DNA of 64,000 nucleotides from Caulobacter sp. (GCA_030683005.1 JAUXMY010000037.1:62001-126000), one strand, 5' to 3'. Counted from the first letter of the stretch, positions 15,403 through 25,121 are shown. Numbers and translations are program-made. Notes: generated from the letters alone by a model not told the origin.

Positions 15403-15879
15403 ATGAACCGTTTTGTCGCCCTCTTCGCAGCTGCCCTGATCAGCGCCGGCGTCCCCGCCGTCGCCGAGGCGCAGAGCCGTGGACGGCCTTCCGACTGCCC
15501 CGGCGGGGTGATCGGCCAGGCCTGCCGCGAGGCGCTGCGCGATCAGCGCGACGACGGGCCGTCCTCGCGCGGCCGGCCGCCGGGGCGCGGCGACGACAGC
15601 GAGCGGTCCCGGCCGCCCGGTCGGGGCGGCAACTCCCTTGGCGACGGCTGGAGCCCGCGCGAGAGCGAGGCCCGCGACGGCGTGCGCGGCGGGCGGCTGG
15701 TGTCGCTGGAGACCGTGATCCGCAACATCGCCCGCTCCAACCCCGGTCAGCTGCTCGACGCCGGCCTGGAAGACCGGGGCGGGCGGCCGATCTACCGGGT
15801 CCGCTGGCAGACCAACGACGGCCGCCGCATCGACTTCATCGTCGACGCCACGACCGGCCAGATCATCGGAAGGAACTAG
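15403..15879 (+). CDS. Secreted PepSY-domain protein
   Basis: A 158-residue exported protein: signal peptide residues 1-23 with cleavage predicted after AEA, an Arg/Gly/Pro-rich low-complexity middle, and a C-terminal PepSY domain (IYRVRWQTNDGRRIDFIVDATTGQIIG). It is the first gene of an operon with a response regulator (7-base gap) and a sensor kinase. PepSY proteins are often encoded next to, and modulate, periplasmic sensor kinases; in Sinorhizobium a small periplasmic protein, FeuN, restrains FeuQ. Likely a periplasmic modulator of the kinase encoded downstream; the partner assignment is inference. Confidence 0.85.
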   Translation: MNRFVALFAAALISAGVPAVAEAQSRGRPSDCPGGVIGQACREALRDQRDDGPSSRGRPPGRGDDSERSRPPGRGGNSLGDGWSPRESEARDGVRGGRLVSLETVIRNIARSNPGQLLDAGLEDRGGRPIYRVRWQTNDGRRIDFIVDATTGQIIGRN

Positions 15880-15886
15880 GGGCCCC

Positions 15887-16564
15887 ATGCGCATCCTGCT
15901 GGTCGAGGACGATCCGGACCTGTCGCGTCAGCTCAAGCTGGCGCTCGGCGACGCCGGCTATGCCGTGGACCACGCCGCCGACGGCGAGGAGGCCCACTAC
16001 CTGGGCGAGGCCGAGCCCTATGACGCGGTGATCCTCGACCTGGGCCTGCCCAAGATCGACGGGGTGTCGGTGCTCGAGCGGTGGCGGCGCGAGAACATCG
16101 CCATGCCGGTGTTGATCCTCACTGCCCGCGACAACTGGAGCCAGAAGGTCGCCGGCTTCGACGCCGGGGCCGACGACTACCTGACCAAGCCATTCCACAC
16201 CGAGGAGCTGTTGGCCCGTCTGCGCGCGCTGCTGCGCCGCTCGGCCGGCCATGCCACGCCCAATCTCGCCTGTGGCGGCCTGCGTCTCGACCCGCGCTCG
16301 GCCCGGGCCAGCGTCAACGGCGAGCCCCTGCGCCTGACCTCGCTCGAGTACCGGCTGCTGCACTACATGATCATGCACCAGGGCCGGGTCATCAGCCGGA
16401 CCGAGCTGGTCGAGCACCTTTACGACCAGGACTTCGACCGCGACTCCAACACCATCGAGGTGTTCATCGGCCGGGTGCGCAAGAAGATCGGCCCTGATCG
16501 CATCGAGACCGTGCGCGGTCTCGGCTACCGCCTGACCCCGCTCGAGGGTGAGGCGACCGAGTGA
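15887..16564 (+). CDS. OmpR-family response regulator (FeuP/PhoP-like)
   Basis: A 225-residue regulator with an N-terminal receiver (acidic pocket ED at 8-9, phosphoacceptor D51 in VILDLGLPK, switch Lys in TKPF) and a C-terminal winged helix (LTSLEYRLLHYMI, IEVFIGRVRKKIG, VRGLGYRL). It overlaps the kinase by four bases. The position upstream of cycHJKL, plus a PepSY protein, matches the FeuP-FeuQ arrangement of rhizobia and Brucella as I recall it; assignment as the FeuP orthologue is likely but not proven. Confidence 0.92.
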   Translation: MRILLVEDDPDLSRQLKLALGDAGYAVDHAADGEEAHYLGEAEPYDAVILDLGLPKIDGVSVLERWRRENIAMPVLILTARDNWSQKVAGFDAGADDYLTKPFHTEELLARLRALLRRSAGHATPNLACGGLRLDPRSARASVNGEPLRLTSLEYRLLHYMIMHQGRVISRTELVEHLYDQDFDRDSNTIEVFIGRVRKKIGPDRIETVRGLGYRLTPLEGEATE

Positions 16565-17955
16565 AGCGACCGCGCCTGCCCGATCTGAGCCGCAGCTCGC
16601 TGGTCGGGCGGCTGGTTCTGCTGGCGGCGGGCTGGAGCGTCCTCGTCCTGATCGTCACCGGCGTGGCCCTGACCGCCTTCTTCCAGCAGGCGGCGTTGCG
16701 TCGGTTCGACCTCGGTCTGGTCGACCTCACCCAGGGACTGAACGCCGGCATCAGCATCGAGGACGGCAAGGTCATCGCGCCGCCGCTGACCGACACCCGC
16801 GCCCTGCGGGTCTATTCCGGCCGCTACTGGCAGCTGGCCGAGCATGCGCCGTCGGGCAAGGTGCGTCTGATCGTCCGGTCGCGGTCGCTGTTCGACCGGG
16901 ACCTGAAGATCCCCGAGGCGGTCGTGGCCCAGGTGGCGGCCAGTCCCGGACAGCAAATTTTCTATGAGACCGAGGGGCCGCTGGAGCAGCCGTTGCGGGC
17001 CAGCGCCATGCAGGTGACCATCGGCGACCGCGCGGCGCCGGTCATCATCATGGCCGCCGAGGACCGCTCGCCCGTCGACCGCGAGGCCCAGCGGTTCGCG
17101 CTGCTGACCGCCGGTGCGCTGATCGTCCTGGGCGGCGGCATCCTGGCCGGCGTCTTCCTGCAGGTGCGAATCGGCCTGCAGCCGCTGTTCCGGTTGCGCC
17201 GCGAGGTCGCCGATGTCCGCAAGGGCAAGATCGAGCGGATCGAGGGCGAATATCCCAGCGAACTCAATCCCCTGGCCACGGAGCTGAACGCGCTGGTGGC
17301 GCACAATCAGGACGTGGTCGAGCGCCAGCGCACCCACGTCGGCAACCTCGCGCACGCGCTCAAGACGCCGATCTCGGTGATGCTGACCGAGGCGGTCCAG
17401 CAGCCGGGCCAGCTGGCCGACGTCGTCACCCGCCAGGCCGACGCCATGCGCGGTCACGTCGAGCACCACCTGCGCCGCGCCCGCGCCGCTGCGCGGTCGC
17501 AATCGCACGGCGAGCGCACCCTGGTGGAGCCGGTCATCGACGAACTGGCCGTGACCCTGGAGCGGATCTTCCAGGAGAAGGGCGTGGAGATCGACTGGCG
17601 CTGTCCCGATGACCTCTGCTTCCGGGGCGAGAAGCAGGACCTGATGGAGATCATCGGCAACGTTATCGAGAACGCCGGCAAGTGGTGCCGCGGCAAGGTG
17701 CGGGTGAAAGCAGGGCCGTTCGGAGCCGGGGTGATGACCGTCACCGTCGAGGACGACGGGCCCGGCCTTCCGGCTGACCGGCGGGAGGACGCCCTCAAGC
17801 GCGGGGCCCGTCTGGACGAGACCGCGCCGGGTTCCGGCCTGGGTCTGGCGATCGTCGACGAACTGGCCCGCGCCTACGGCGGCGCCCTGACCCTCGGCGA
17901 CTCCCCGATGGGCGGCCTGAAGGTCGAGATCACCCTGCCGCGTGCGGAAACCTGA
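16561..17955 (+). CDS. Sensor histidine kinase (FeuQ/PhoQ-like)
   Basis: A 464-residue membrane kinase: first transmembrane helix near residues 14-38, a ~140-residue periplasmic domain, a second helix near 180-200, HAMP, a dimerisation domain with phosphoacceptor H265 in LAHALKTP, and an ATPase domain with the N box (NVIENAGKWC), DDGPGLP and GSGLGLAIV. GTG start overlaps the regulator stop. The periplasmic sensing domain next to a PepSY protein suggests it detects an envelope or osmotic signal. The operon appears to end here. Confidence 0.92.
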   Translation: MKRPRLPDLSRSSLVGRLVLLAAGWSVLVLIVTGVALTAFFQQAALRRFDLGLVDLTQGLNAGISIEDGKVIAPPLTDTRALRVYSGRYWQLAEHAPSGKVRLIVRSRSLFDRDLKIPEAVVAQVAASPGQQIFYETEGPLEQPLRASAMQVTIGDRAAPVIIMAAEDRSPVDREAQRFALLTAGALIVLGGGILAGVFLQVRIGLQPLFRLRREVADVRKGKIERIEGEYPSELNPLATELNALVAHNQDVVERQRTHVGNLAHALKTPISVMLTEAVQQPGQLADVVTRQADAMRGHVEHHLRRARAAARSQSHGERTLVEPVIDELAVTLERIFQEKGVEIDWRCPDDLCFRGEKQDLMEIIGNVIENAGKWCRGKVRVKAGPFGAGVMTVTVEDDGPGLPADRREDALKRGARLDETAPGSGLGLAIVDELARAYGGALTLGDSPMGGLKVEITLPRAET

Positions 17956-18042
17956 GAAAGCGCCGTTTCAGCCGTCGTTAACCCAGTTCAGCGCAAGGTT
18001 TGACTGGAAGCGAACGGCTTCTCACGACCACCGAGGGCTGCC

Positions 18043-19374
18043 TTGTCGCCCGACAAGATCGCAATGCTGAAAGGACTTCTCGCCGCGTCGCCCGATGACG
18101 TGGTGCGTGGTCTTGAGCGCGCGGTCTGCAAGGAGGGGTCGAGCGGCTCGCTGGCCGCCATCGGCGCCATGATCGAGACCGAAGTGGCGATGCGGTCGGT
18201 GCGCGCCCATGTCCTGGCGCCCGTGAAGGGGCTGTTCCGGGCCAGGCACGCCGACGGCCGGCCGTCGTTTCCCGTACCGGCGTTGTCCCTGCTCTGGCAG
18301 GCGTTGCAGATCGACAAGCCGGACTGGGTGAAACAGGCCCAGGACGCTTGCTACTACATTGATCCCGACGAGCCCTCGCCGCAGATCTTCGATGTGCTGT
18401 GCAGCCATGCCGCCGGCGGGCTGCGCGCCGCCGAGAAGCCCGAGTACCTGGCCGTGATGTCCATGCTCGAGGCCGACTGTCGGGGCTCGACGCAGACGCT
18501 GATCCTGGCGCTCGACCTGGCGCCTATCGTCCGGCCGCCGCTGCTGAAGCTCACCGACTGGCTGCAGCGGATGACCGACGAGCGCCGCGCCGGCGCCCGC
18601 ATCGCCTACAGGGACTCAGGCGCGGCCGGCGACGGCGGCGGCCCCCTGATGTTCGAGATGCTCGCCGCCCATCTGAAGCATCCGTGCCAGATCCTCCGCG
18701 TGGTCTCCGCCATCATGGACCACCCGGGCGAGCGCTACCTTGCCGCGTCCGAGCTTGCAGCGTTCGGCGACCGGGCGATCAACACCATCGACGTTCAGGT
18801 GAGCCTGGTGAAGAGCCTGCGTCCGGGCATGGGCGTCGGCGCGGCCGAGAAGGCGGCGCAAGCTGTCCAGGAAGCGGTCGAAACCATCACCGAACTGGAC
18901 CAGTCGGTTCAGCTCTATCGGGATGGTCCCTGGGGCCAGCGGGTGGTCAAGCTCAAGCAGGCTCTGGCCTCGACAGTCGAGCAACGGCTCTTCGAGATCG
19001 AGGAGGCGGTTGGCCTGGCCTTGCCGATGCAGAAGCTGCGCTATTCCGCCCGCCTCGTGTCCATCGTGCCCAAGCTGGACGAACCGCCCGACGACGGCGC
19101 CCTTCGGTTGGCGGCCGGTCTGCTGACCTTTTCCGAGGCGGTGCGCGGCTGCGCCAACGAGGGCGGCTTCGCCGGCGTCCGGGGCAAGGTGCACGAGACC
19201 GTCGGCGCCCGGATTGATCGCTATGTCGAGGACGTGCTCGAACAGATCCGCCTCGGCGACGCCATCGACCTCCATCGCGCCCACGAGTATCTCGACGTCG
19301 CTGCGCAGCTGATGAGTCTGGTGCGGGATCGCAAGGCCGGCGGCGTGGTGCGTCGTCGCGCCGCAGCCGCCTGA
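18043..19374 (+). CDS. Conserved hypothetical protein
   Basis: A 443-residue, helix-rich protein without signal peptide, membrane segment or motif that I recognise. It opens SPDKIAMLKGLLAASPDDVVRGLERAV and ends in an Arg/Ala tail. Good codon use through its length supports it being real. The start is taken as TTG 18043 with GAGGG upstream; ATG 18064 is an alternative. It is inserted between the kinase and the cytochrome c maturation genes, which are adjacent to the two-component pair in rhizobia. The upstream gap contains TTAACCCAGTTCAG, but no clear promoter. Confidence 0.75.
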   Translation: MSPDKIAMLKGLLAASPDDVVRGLERAVCKEGSSGSLAAIGAMIETEVAMRSVRAHVLAPVKGLFRARHADGRPSFPVPALSLLWQALQIDKPDWVKQAQDACYYIDPDEPSPQIFDVLCSHAAGGLRAAEKPEYLAVMSMLEADCRGSTQTLILALDLAPIVRPPLLKLTDWLQRMTDERRAGARIAYRDSGAAGDGGGPLMFEMLAAHLKHPCQILRVVSAIMDHPGERYLAASELAAFGDRAINTIDVQVSLVKSLRPGMGVGAAEKAAQAVQEAVETITELDQSVQLYRDGPWGQRVVKLKQALASTVEQRLFEIEEAVGLALPMQKLRYSARLVSIVPKLDEPPDDGALRLAAGLLTFSEAVRGCANEGGFAGVRGKVHETVGARIDRYVEDVLEQIRLGDAIDLHRAHEYLDVAAQLMSLVRDRKAGGVVRRRAAAA

Positions 19375-19414
19375 CCCTCTCGCTATCGCGGACGCGATCC
19401 GCTAACACCCCGTT

Positions 19415-20518
19415 ATGTTCGCATTCTGGATCGCGGCGGCGGCCCTTTCAGCGGCCGTGGGCTGGCTGATGCTCAACGGCTCGCGCGCCGAGTCGGTGCG
19501 CGCCGGGGACGATGACCCGACGCTCGCCGTCCATCGTCGTCAGCTCGATGAAATCGACGACCTTGCCGCCCGGGGACTGCTGCCCGAGAGCGAGGTCCGC
19601 TCGGCCCGTGCGGAGGCCGGTCGACGGCTGCTGGCGGCTGCCGACGCCGTCGCCGCGCCGGAGAGCGCGGCCGGTCGGCGGCTCGCCCTGGCGGCCGCCC
19701 TGGTCGCGCCGCTGCTGGCCCTGGGAGCCTATCTCGTCGTCGGCGCTCCGGATCAGAAGAACCAGCCGTTCTCCGCCCGTCTGGCGGAGTGGCGGTCGGG
19801 AGATCTCGAAAACCTCGACATGCCCCGGCTCGCCGCCATCCTGCGCGCGATCACCCTCGAGCGGCCGAACGACGCAGAGGCCTACTACAAGCTGGCGTCC
19901 GTCGAGCTCGGACAGGGTGACGCCATCGCCGCGGGCACAGCCCTGCGACGCGCTGTCCGCATCGCGCCCGAGCGGGCGGACCTGTGGGCGCTGCTGGGCG
20001 AATCCTTCGTGGTCCAGGCCGAGGGGCGGGTCGACGGCGACGCCCGCGCGGCCTTCAGCGAGGCTCTGGAGCGCGACGCGACCAATGTTAGCGCGCGCTA
20101 CTTCCTGTCGCGAGCCGAGATCCAGGACGGCCGGGTGGCCGAGGGCCTGTCCGGTTGGCGGGCCTTGCTGGCGGACCTGCCGTCGGCGCGTCCCTCCGAA
20201 CAGGCCGTTCGCGCCGCTCTGACCGCCGAGATCGCGGCCGTCGAGAAGGCCGGAGCCTTGCCGGCGACCACGCAGGCTCCGCAGCCGCAGCCCGGCGTGC
20301 CGGATGATGCGGCGATCCGCGGCATGGTCGATGGTCTCGCAGCCCGGCTCGAGACCGAGCCCAACGATCCCGAAGGCTGGGTGCGGCTGGTCCGCGCCTG
20401 GACCGTGCTCGGCGAGACCGGCAAACGTGACGCCGCCCGCGACCGGGCGCGTGGCCTCTTCAAGGACAATCCGCAGGTGCTTCAGGCGCTCGACCAGGCG
20501 GCGGAGGCTCCGCGATGA
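19415..20518 (+). CDS. ccmI: Cytochrome c maturation protein CcmI (CycH)
   Basis: CcmI/CycH, 367 residues, the apocytochrome c chaperone of the System I maturation pathway. It has an N-terminal transmembrane helix (FAFWIAAAALSAAVGWLML), the cytoplasmic heme-lyase subunit loop with HRRQLDEIDDLAARGLLPESE, a second helix near 87-105 and a periplasmic TPR region (DAEAYYKLASVELGQGD...). The stop overlaps the ccmE start. First gene of the operon ccmI-ccmE-ccmF-ccmH. Confidence 0.93.
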   Translation: MFAFWIAAAALSAAVGWLMLNGSRAESVRAGDDDPTLAVHRRQLDEIDDLAARGLLPESEVRSARAEAGRRLLAAADAVAAPESAAGRRLALAAALVAPLLALGAYLVVGAPDQKNQPFSARLAEWRSGDLENLDMPRLAAILRAITLERPNDAEAYYKLASVELGQGDAIAAGTALRRAVRIAPERADLWALLGESFVVQAEGRVDGDARAAFSEALERDATNVSARYFLSRAEIQDGRVAEGLSGWRALLADLPSARPSEQAVRAALTAEIAAVEKAGALPATTQAPQPQPGVPDDAAIRGMVDGLAARLETEPNDPEGWVRLVRAWTVLGETGKRDAARDRARGLFKDNPQVLQALDQAAEAPR

Positions 20519-20991
20519 GCTTCTGGCCCAAATCCCGCACCGCCCGCCGGCGGCTGACCATCCTGCTGGCCATCGCGCCCGTGCTGGTCCTGGCCGTCGG
20601 CCTGACCATGTGGGGCCTGCGAGACTCCATCTCGCTCTTCTATACGCCGGCCCAGGCGCAGGAAGCCAAGGTCGCGCCCGGACGCGCCGTCCAGCTGGGC
20701 GGCCTCGTCGAGGCGGGCAGCGTTCGCAAGTTCCCGGACGGCCGGGTCGAGTTCTCGGTCACCGACAACACCGCTTCGGCGAAGATCAGCTACCAGGGCG
20801 ACCTGCCGGATCTGTTCCGCGAGGGGCAGGGGATCGTGGCCGAGGGCGCGTTCGACGCTTCCGGCCTGTTCGTCGCCCGACGGGTGCTGGCCAAGCACGA
20901 CGAGCAGTACATGCCGCGTGAAGTGGCCGACGCCATCAAGGAGCAGGGCGAGTGGCGCGGAGACGGAGCGAAGGGCGCCAATGACCGCTGA
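20515..20991 (+). CDS. ccmE: Heme chaperone CcmE (CycJ)
   Basis: A 158-residue membrane-anchored periplasmic heme chaperone that hands heme to the CcmFH lyase. It has an N-terminal helix (LTILLAIAPVLVLAVGLTMW), an OB-fold (GRAVQLGGLVEAGSVRKFPDGRVEF) and the heme-binding H128-x3-Y132 motif in LAKHDEQYMP. It overlaps ccmI by four bases and ccmF by eleven bases. Confidence 0.96.
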   Translation: MSFWPKSRTARRRLTILLAIAPVLVLAVGLTMWGLRDSISLFYTPAQAQEAKVAPGRAVQLGGLVEAGSVRKFPDGRVEFSVTDNTASAKISYQGDLPDLFREGQGIVAEGAFDASGLFVARRVLAKHDEQYMPREVADAIKEQGEWRGDGAKGANDR

Positions 20992-22942
20992 ACTGGGGGC
21001 CTTCGCCCTGACACTGGCTCTGGCCCTGTCGGTGGTCCAGACTCTGCTGGGCCTGTTCGGCGCGCGCCGGCCGGCCCTGGCGGGCGCGGCCAACGGCGCC
21101 TCGCTGGGCGCTTTCCTGTGCGTGGCCGCCGCGTTCGCAGCCCTGCTGGTCGCGTTCGTGACGTCCGACTTCTCGGTCGCCAACGTCGCGGCCAACTCCA
21201 ACACCGCCAAGCCGATGCTCTACAAGGTGGCCGGCGCCTGGGGCAATCACGAGGGCTCCATGCTCCTGTGGTGCATGGCGCTGACCGGCTACGGCGCCGC
21301 GGTGGCCGGATTTGGCCGCGACCTGCCGCTGGCGTTGCGCAGCCGGGTGATCGGGGTGCAGGGCGCGTTGGGCGTCCTGTTCCTGGCCTACACGGTGTTC
21401 GCCTCAAACCCGCTGGCCCGCCTGATCGATCCGCCGATCGAGGGCCGGTCGCTGAACCCGCTGCTGCAGGATCCGGCGCTCGTCTTCCACCCGCCCTTCC
21501 TCTACCTCGGCTACGTGGGCTTTTCGGTGGTGTTCTCCTTCGCCGTCGCCGCCTTGATAGGCGGCAGGATCGACGCGGCGTGGGCGCGCTGGGTGCGGCC
21601 CTGGACGCTGGCGGCCTGGAGCATGCTGACCGTGGGCATCATGCTGGGATCCTACTGGGCCTACTACGAGCTCGGTTGGGGCGGCTGGTGGTTCTGGGAT
21701 CCGGTCGAGAACGCCTCCTTCATGCCGTGGCTGATCGCGACGGCGCTGTTGCACTCCGCCGTCGTCACCGAAAAGCGCGGCGCGCTGTCCGGCTGGACGC
21801 TGTTCCTGGCGCTTGCAGCCTTCACCTTCTCGATGCTCGGCGCCTTCCTGGTGCGCTCGGGCGTGCTGACGAGCGTTCACGCCTTCGCCGTGGACCCCAC
21901 CAGAGGGGCGCTGCTGCTGGCCATTCTCGGCGTCGCGTCCGGCGCGGGGTTTGCGCTGTTCGCCTGGCGGGCGCCGGCGCTGCAGCCGGGGGGGCTGTTC
22001 GCACCGGCCAGCCGCGAGAGCCTGATCGTGCTCAACAACATCATCCTGACCGCCGCCACGGCCACGGTCCTGCTGGGAACGCTCTACCCCCTGATCCGGG
22101 AGGCGATGGACGGCGACGCCGTCTCGGTCGGCCCGCCCTACTTCAACCTGACCTTCACGCCCCTGATGGCCGTGGCCTTCCTGATCCTGCCGTTCGGGCC
22201 ACTGACCGCCTGGAAGCGCGGCGATCTGACGGCGGCCGGCCAGCGACTGATGCTGGCCGCCGCCGCCGCGATCATCTTCGGCCTGGCGACCTTCGCGCTC
22301 GTCAGCCCTCGCAAGGCGCTGGCGGCCGGCGGCGTGGCGCTCGGTTTCTGGCTGATCTTCGGCGCCCTGACCGAGGTTGCCGAGCGAACGCGGGCCTTCC
22401 GCGCGCCGGCGGCCGAGGTCTGGCGGCGGCTGGTCGGCCTTCCACGCGGCGCCTGGGGTATGACCCTGGCGCACCTTGGCCTGGGCGTCTTCACCCTGGG
22501 CGCGGTGTTCGAGAGCGCCTGGAAGATCGAGGCTGCCGAGGCGCTGTCGCTGGGCGGCCGGATCGAAGTCGGCGCCTACAGCCTCAGGCTGGACAGCGTC
22601 CGGACCGGCGAGGGGCCCAACTACATCGCCGAGCGCGGGGTGATCACCGTCAGCCGCGGTGGTCGGGAGGTCTGCACCGCGAGGCCCGAGCGGCGCTTCT
22701 ATCCCACCGGCAAGCAGACCACGACCGAAGTGGCGCTGTGCAACCGCGGCCTGGATCAGGTCTACATCGTCCTTGGCGAGCGTCGGGCAGGCGAGGGGGG
22801 GCGCCCGGCCTGGCTGGTGCGCGGCTATTTCAATCCCTGGGTGCAGCTCATCTTCCTGGGTCCGCTGCTGATGGCGGCGGGCGGACTGGTCTCGCTGTCG
22901 GATCGCCGGCTTCGCCTGGCCGCGGGGAGGAAGGCGGCATGA
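20981..22942 (+). CDS. ccmF: Heme lyase subunit CcmF (CycK)
   Basis: A 653-residue polytopic membrane protein that ligates heme to apocytochrome c. The signature tryptophan-rich motif WGGWWFWDPVEN occurs near residue 232, and the hydrophobic profile shows many transmembrane helices, with a large periplasmic domain before the last helix. ATG 20981 lies within the end of ccmE, and its stop overlaps ccmH. Full family length. Confidence 0.96.
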   Translation: MTAELGAFALTLALALSVVQTLLGLFGARRPALAGAANGASLGAFLCVAAAFAALLVAFVTSDFSVANVAANSNTAKPMLYKVAGAWGNHEGSMLLWCMALTGYGAAVAGFGRDLPLALRSRVIGVQGALGVLFLAYTVFASNPLARLIDPPIEGRSLNPLLQDPALVFHPPFLYLGYVGFSVVFSFAVAALIGGRIDAAWARWVRPWTLAAWSMLTVGIMLGSYWAYYELGWGGWWFWDPVENASFMPWLIATALLHSAVVTEKRGALSGWTLFLALAAFTFSMLGAFLVRSGVLTSVHAFAVDPTRGALLLAILGVASGAGFALFAWRAPALQPGGLFAPASRESLIVLNNIILTAATATVLLGTLYPLIREAMDGDAVSVGPPYFNLTFTPLMAVAFLILPFGPLTAWKRGDLTAAGQRLMLAAAAAIIFGLATFALVSPRKALAAGGVALGFWLIFGALTEVAERTRAFRAPAAEVWRRLVGLPRGAWGMTLAHLGLGVFTLGAVFESAWKIEAAEALSLGGRIEVGAYSLRLDSVRTGEGPNYIAERGVITVSRGGREVCTARPERRFYPTGKQTTTEVALCNRGLDQVYIVLGERRAGEGGRPAWLVRGYFNPWVQLIFLGPLLMAAGGLVSLSDRRLRLAAGRKAA

Positions 22943-23388
22943 GGCGCGCTCTGGTCGTCGTCGTCGCCGCCGTGCTGTGCATGGCCGCCGCGTCCGACCC
23001 GTCCGAGCGGCTGCCCGATCCGGCCCAGGAGGCGGCGGCGCGGGCCATCTTCCAGGAGGTTCGCTGCCTGGTTTGCCAGAACGAGTCGATCAACGACTCA
23101 GACGCCGAGCTGGCCCGCGACCTTCGCCGCGTCGTGCGCGAGCAGGTGGCGGCCGGTCGGGACGAGGCCCAGGTGAAGGCCTTCCTGACCGACCGCTACG
23201 GCGAGTATGTGTTGTTGAAGCCGGCCTTCAGCCTTGGCAACGCCGCGCTGTGGCTGGGGCCGTTCGCGGCGCTGCTGGCGGGTCTCGCCTTCCTGGTGTT
23301 GCGCGTCCGGCGCCGTGACCTATCTGAAGGTCTGACCGTGGACGAGGAAGCGCGCCTTGCGCGGCTGCTCGAAGACCGCGACGCTTGA
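22939..23388 (+). CDS. ccmH: Cytochrome c maturation thioreductase CcmH (CycL)
   Basis: A 149-residue protein with a signal peptide, the redox motif VRCLVCQNESINDSDAELA (LRCxxCQ class) and a C-terminal transmembrane helix. It reduces apocytochrome c cysteines and works with CcmF. No ccmG/dsbE gene lies between ccmF and ccmH, matching the four-gene cycHJKL form of Alphaproteobacteria; the CcmG thioredoxin must be encoded elsewhere. Confidence 0.95.
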   Translation: MRRALVVVVAAVLCMAAASDPSERLPDPAQEAAARAIFQEVRCLVCQNESINDSDAELARDLRRVVREQVAAGRDEAQVKAFLTDRYGEYVLLKPAFSLGNAALWLGPFAALLAGLAFLVLRVRRRDLSEGLTVDEEARLARLLEDRDA

Positions 23389-23520
23389 TCCCGTCGCACC
23401 GGCGCGCCCTAGAAACGCCACGGTGAATGACGGAAAGATAACTTGAGGGCCACGAGGCTCTTTGGCATCGAACCACCATATCTCAGAACCCGCTTCGTCG
23501 GGGACAGGAACGGAACACAG

Positions 23521-25113
23521 ATGGTCGCGAAGAAGACCGGGTTTTTTGTTGGCGCCGTAGCCGGCGCGGGCGTGGCCGCGGCAGCCCTGGCGGGCGTTGG
23601 CCTGCGCATGTCTCCCGCCGACGCTGCCCCGCCGCCGGCGGTGATCAAGACCGCCTCGACCGGACCGATGATGTTCGCGCCGCCCCCCGGCGCCCCGATG
23701 TCGTTCGCCGACATCTTCGAGCGGGTGTCGCCGGCGGTGGTCTCCATCGACGTCAGCACGCGGGTCGACGCCCGGTCGCTGCGCTTCCCGGGGCTGCCCT
23801 TCAATTTCGGGCCTCCGGGACGGAACGAGGACCGCAACACCCCCCCGGGCGGCGAACGCGGCGGCGGGAGTGAAGAGGGCGGCGAGGGCGTGCGTCCACG
23901 CCAGCAGTCGTCCGGCTCGGGCTTCTTCATCAGCGCCGACGGCTTCATCGTCACCAACAACCATGTGGTGTCGGGCGCCGACGAGATCACCGTCACGCTC
24001 AAGGACGGTCGTGAGCTGAAGGCCACCGTCGTGGGCCTCGACGAGAACACCGACCTGGCAGTGATCAAGGTCCAGGGGACCGGGTTCACCTTCGTCAGCT
24101 TCGAGACCGCCGCCAAGCCGCGTGTCGGCGACTGGGTCATCGCGGTGGGCAATCCCTTCGGCCTGGGCGGCACCGCCACGGCCGGCATCGTCTCCGCATA
24201 CGGTCGGAACCTGAACGACGACTCCTCGCAGTTCGTCGACTACCTCCAGATCGACGCCCCCATCAACCGCGGCAACTCCGGCGGCCCGACGTTTGACCTG
24301 TTCGGCCGGGTGATCGGCGTCAACAGCGCCATCTTCTCGCCGACGGGCGGCTCTGTCGGCATCGGCTTCGCCATCCCCGCGGACACGGCTGACGGCATCA
24401 CCAAGCAGCTGATCGCCAACGGCAAGGTCGTGCGCGGCTACATCGGCGCCCAGATCCAGAACTTCACGCCCGAGATGGCCGACGCGCTCGATCTGAAGGG
24501 CACCAAGGGCGCCGTTGTGGCCCAGGTCACGCCGGGCGGCCCGGCCGACAAGGCCGGCTTGCTGCGCGATGACATCGTGCTGTCGGTCAACGGCGTCGCC
24601 ATCGACTCCTCCACGGCCCTCACCCGGCAGGTCGCCAGGGTCGGTGCGGGGGAGAACCTCCGGCTGGAGATCATTCGTGGCGGCAAGAAGCGTTTCATCG
24701 ACATCCGCTCCGGTGTGCGACCCTCCAACCAGCAGCTCGCCGACGTGACCGGCGGCAGCGGCGACGACGAGGTTGAAGGCAAGGATTCCAAGCCACAGAA
24801 GGCCGCGCCGGCGCGGGTCAATGTGCTCGGCATGGCCCTCATCCCGCTCGATGCCGCCGCCCGCACCCGCTACAGCATCGCCGCCGATGTGAAGGGCGTC
24901 GTTGTCGAGTCCGTCCGCGGCGACTCAGACGCCGCCGACAAGGGCCTTGCCCAGGGCATCGTCATTACGTCGGTGAACCTGAAGCCGGTCTCGACGGCGG
25001 CCGACCTGACCGCGGCCGTCGAGGCGGCGAAGAAGGCCGGCCGGCCGACGGTCCTGCTGGGCTTCGCCAATCGTCGAGGGCAGACCGGTGTCGTGCCGGT
25101 GAAGGTCGAGTAG
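23521..25113 (+). CDS. degP: Periplasmic serine endoprotease DegP/HtrA
   Basis: A 530-residue HtrA-type protease for misfolded envelope proteins. An N-terminal export signal (KKTGFFVGAVAGAGVAAAAL) precedes a Pro/Gly-rich linker. The trypsin-like domain has catalytic H148 (NNHVV), D178 (NTDLAVIKV) and S253 (GNSGGP). Two PDZ domains follow (GPADKAGLLRDDIVLSVNG; SDAADKGLAQGIVITSVN). ATG 23521, with GGAACGGAAC upstream, is chosen over TTG 23443. Its place right after ccmH/cycL reproduces the cycL-htrA linkage known from Brucella and rhizobia. Confidence 0.94.
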   Translation: MVAKKTGFFVGAVAGAGVAAAALAGVGLRMSPADAAPPPAVIKTASTGPMMFAPPPGAPMSFADIFERVSPAVVSIDVSTRVDARSLRFPGLPFNFGPPGRNEDRNTPPGGERGGGSEEGGEGVRPRQQSSGSGFFISADGFIVTNNHVVSGADEITVTLKDGRELKATVVGLDENTDLAVIKVQGTGFTFVSFETAAKPRVGDWVIAVGNPFGLGGTATAGIVSAYGRNLNDDSSQFVDYLQIDAPINRGNSGGPTFDLFGRVIGVNSAIFSPTGGSVGIGFAIPADTADGITKQLIANGKVVRGYIGAQIQNFTPEMADALDLKGTKGAVVAQVTPGGPADKAGLLRDDIVLSVNGVAIDSSTALTRQVARVGAGENLRLEIIRGGKKRFIDIRSGVRPSNQQLADVTGGSGDDEVEGKDSKPQKAAPARVNVLGMALIPLDAAARTRYSIAADVKGVVVESVRGDSDAADKGLAQGIVITSVNLKPVSTAADLTAAVEAAKKAGRPTVLLGFANRRGQTGVVPVKVE

Positions 25114-25121
25114 GCCGTTCA

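Noticed and set aside
21118..22938. Upstream extension of the ccmH frame across ccmF
   Set aside because: Arg/Gly/Ala-rich frame-shifted reading of ccmF; real ccmH starts at the signal peptide ATG 22939.
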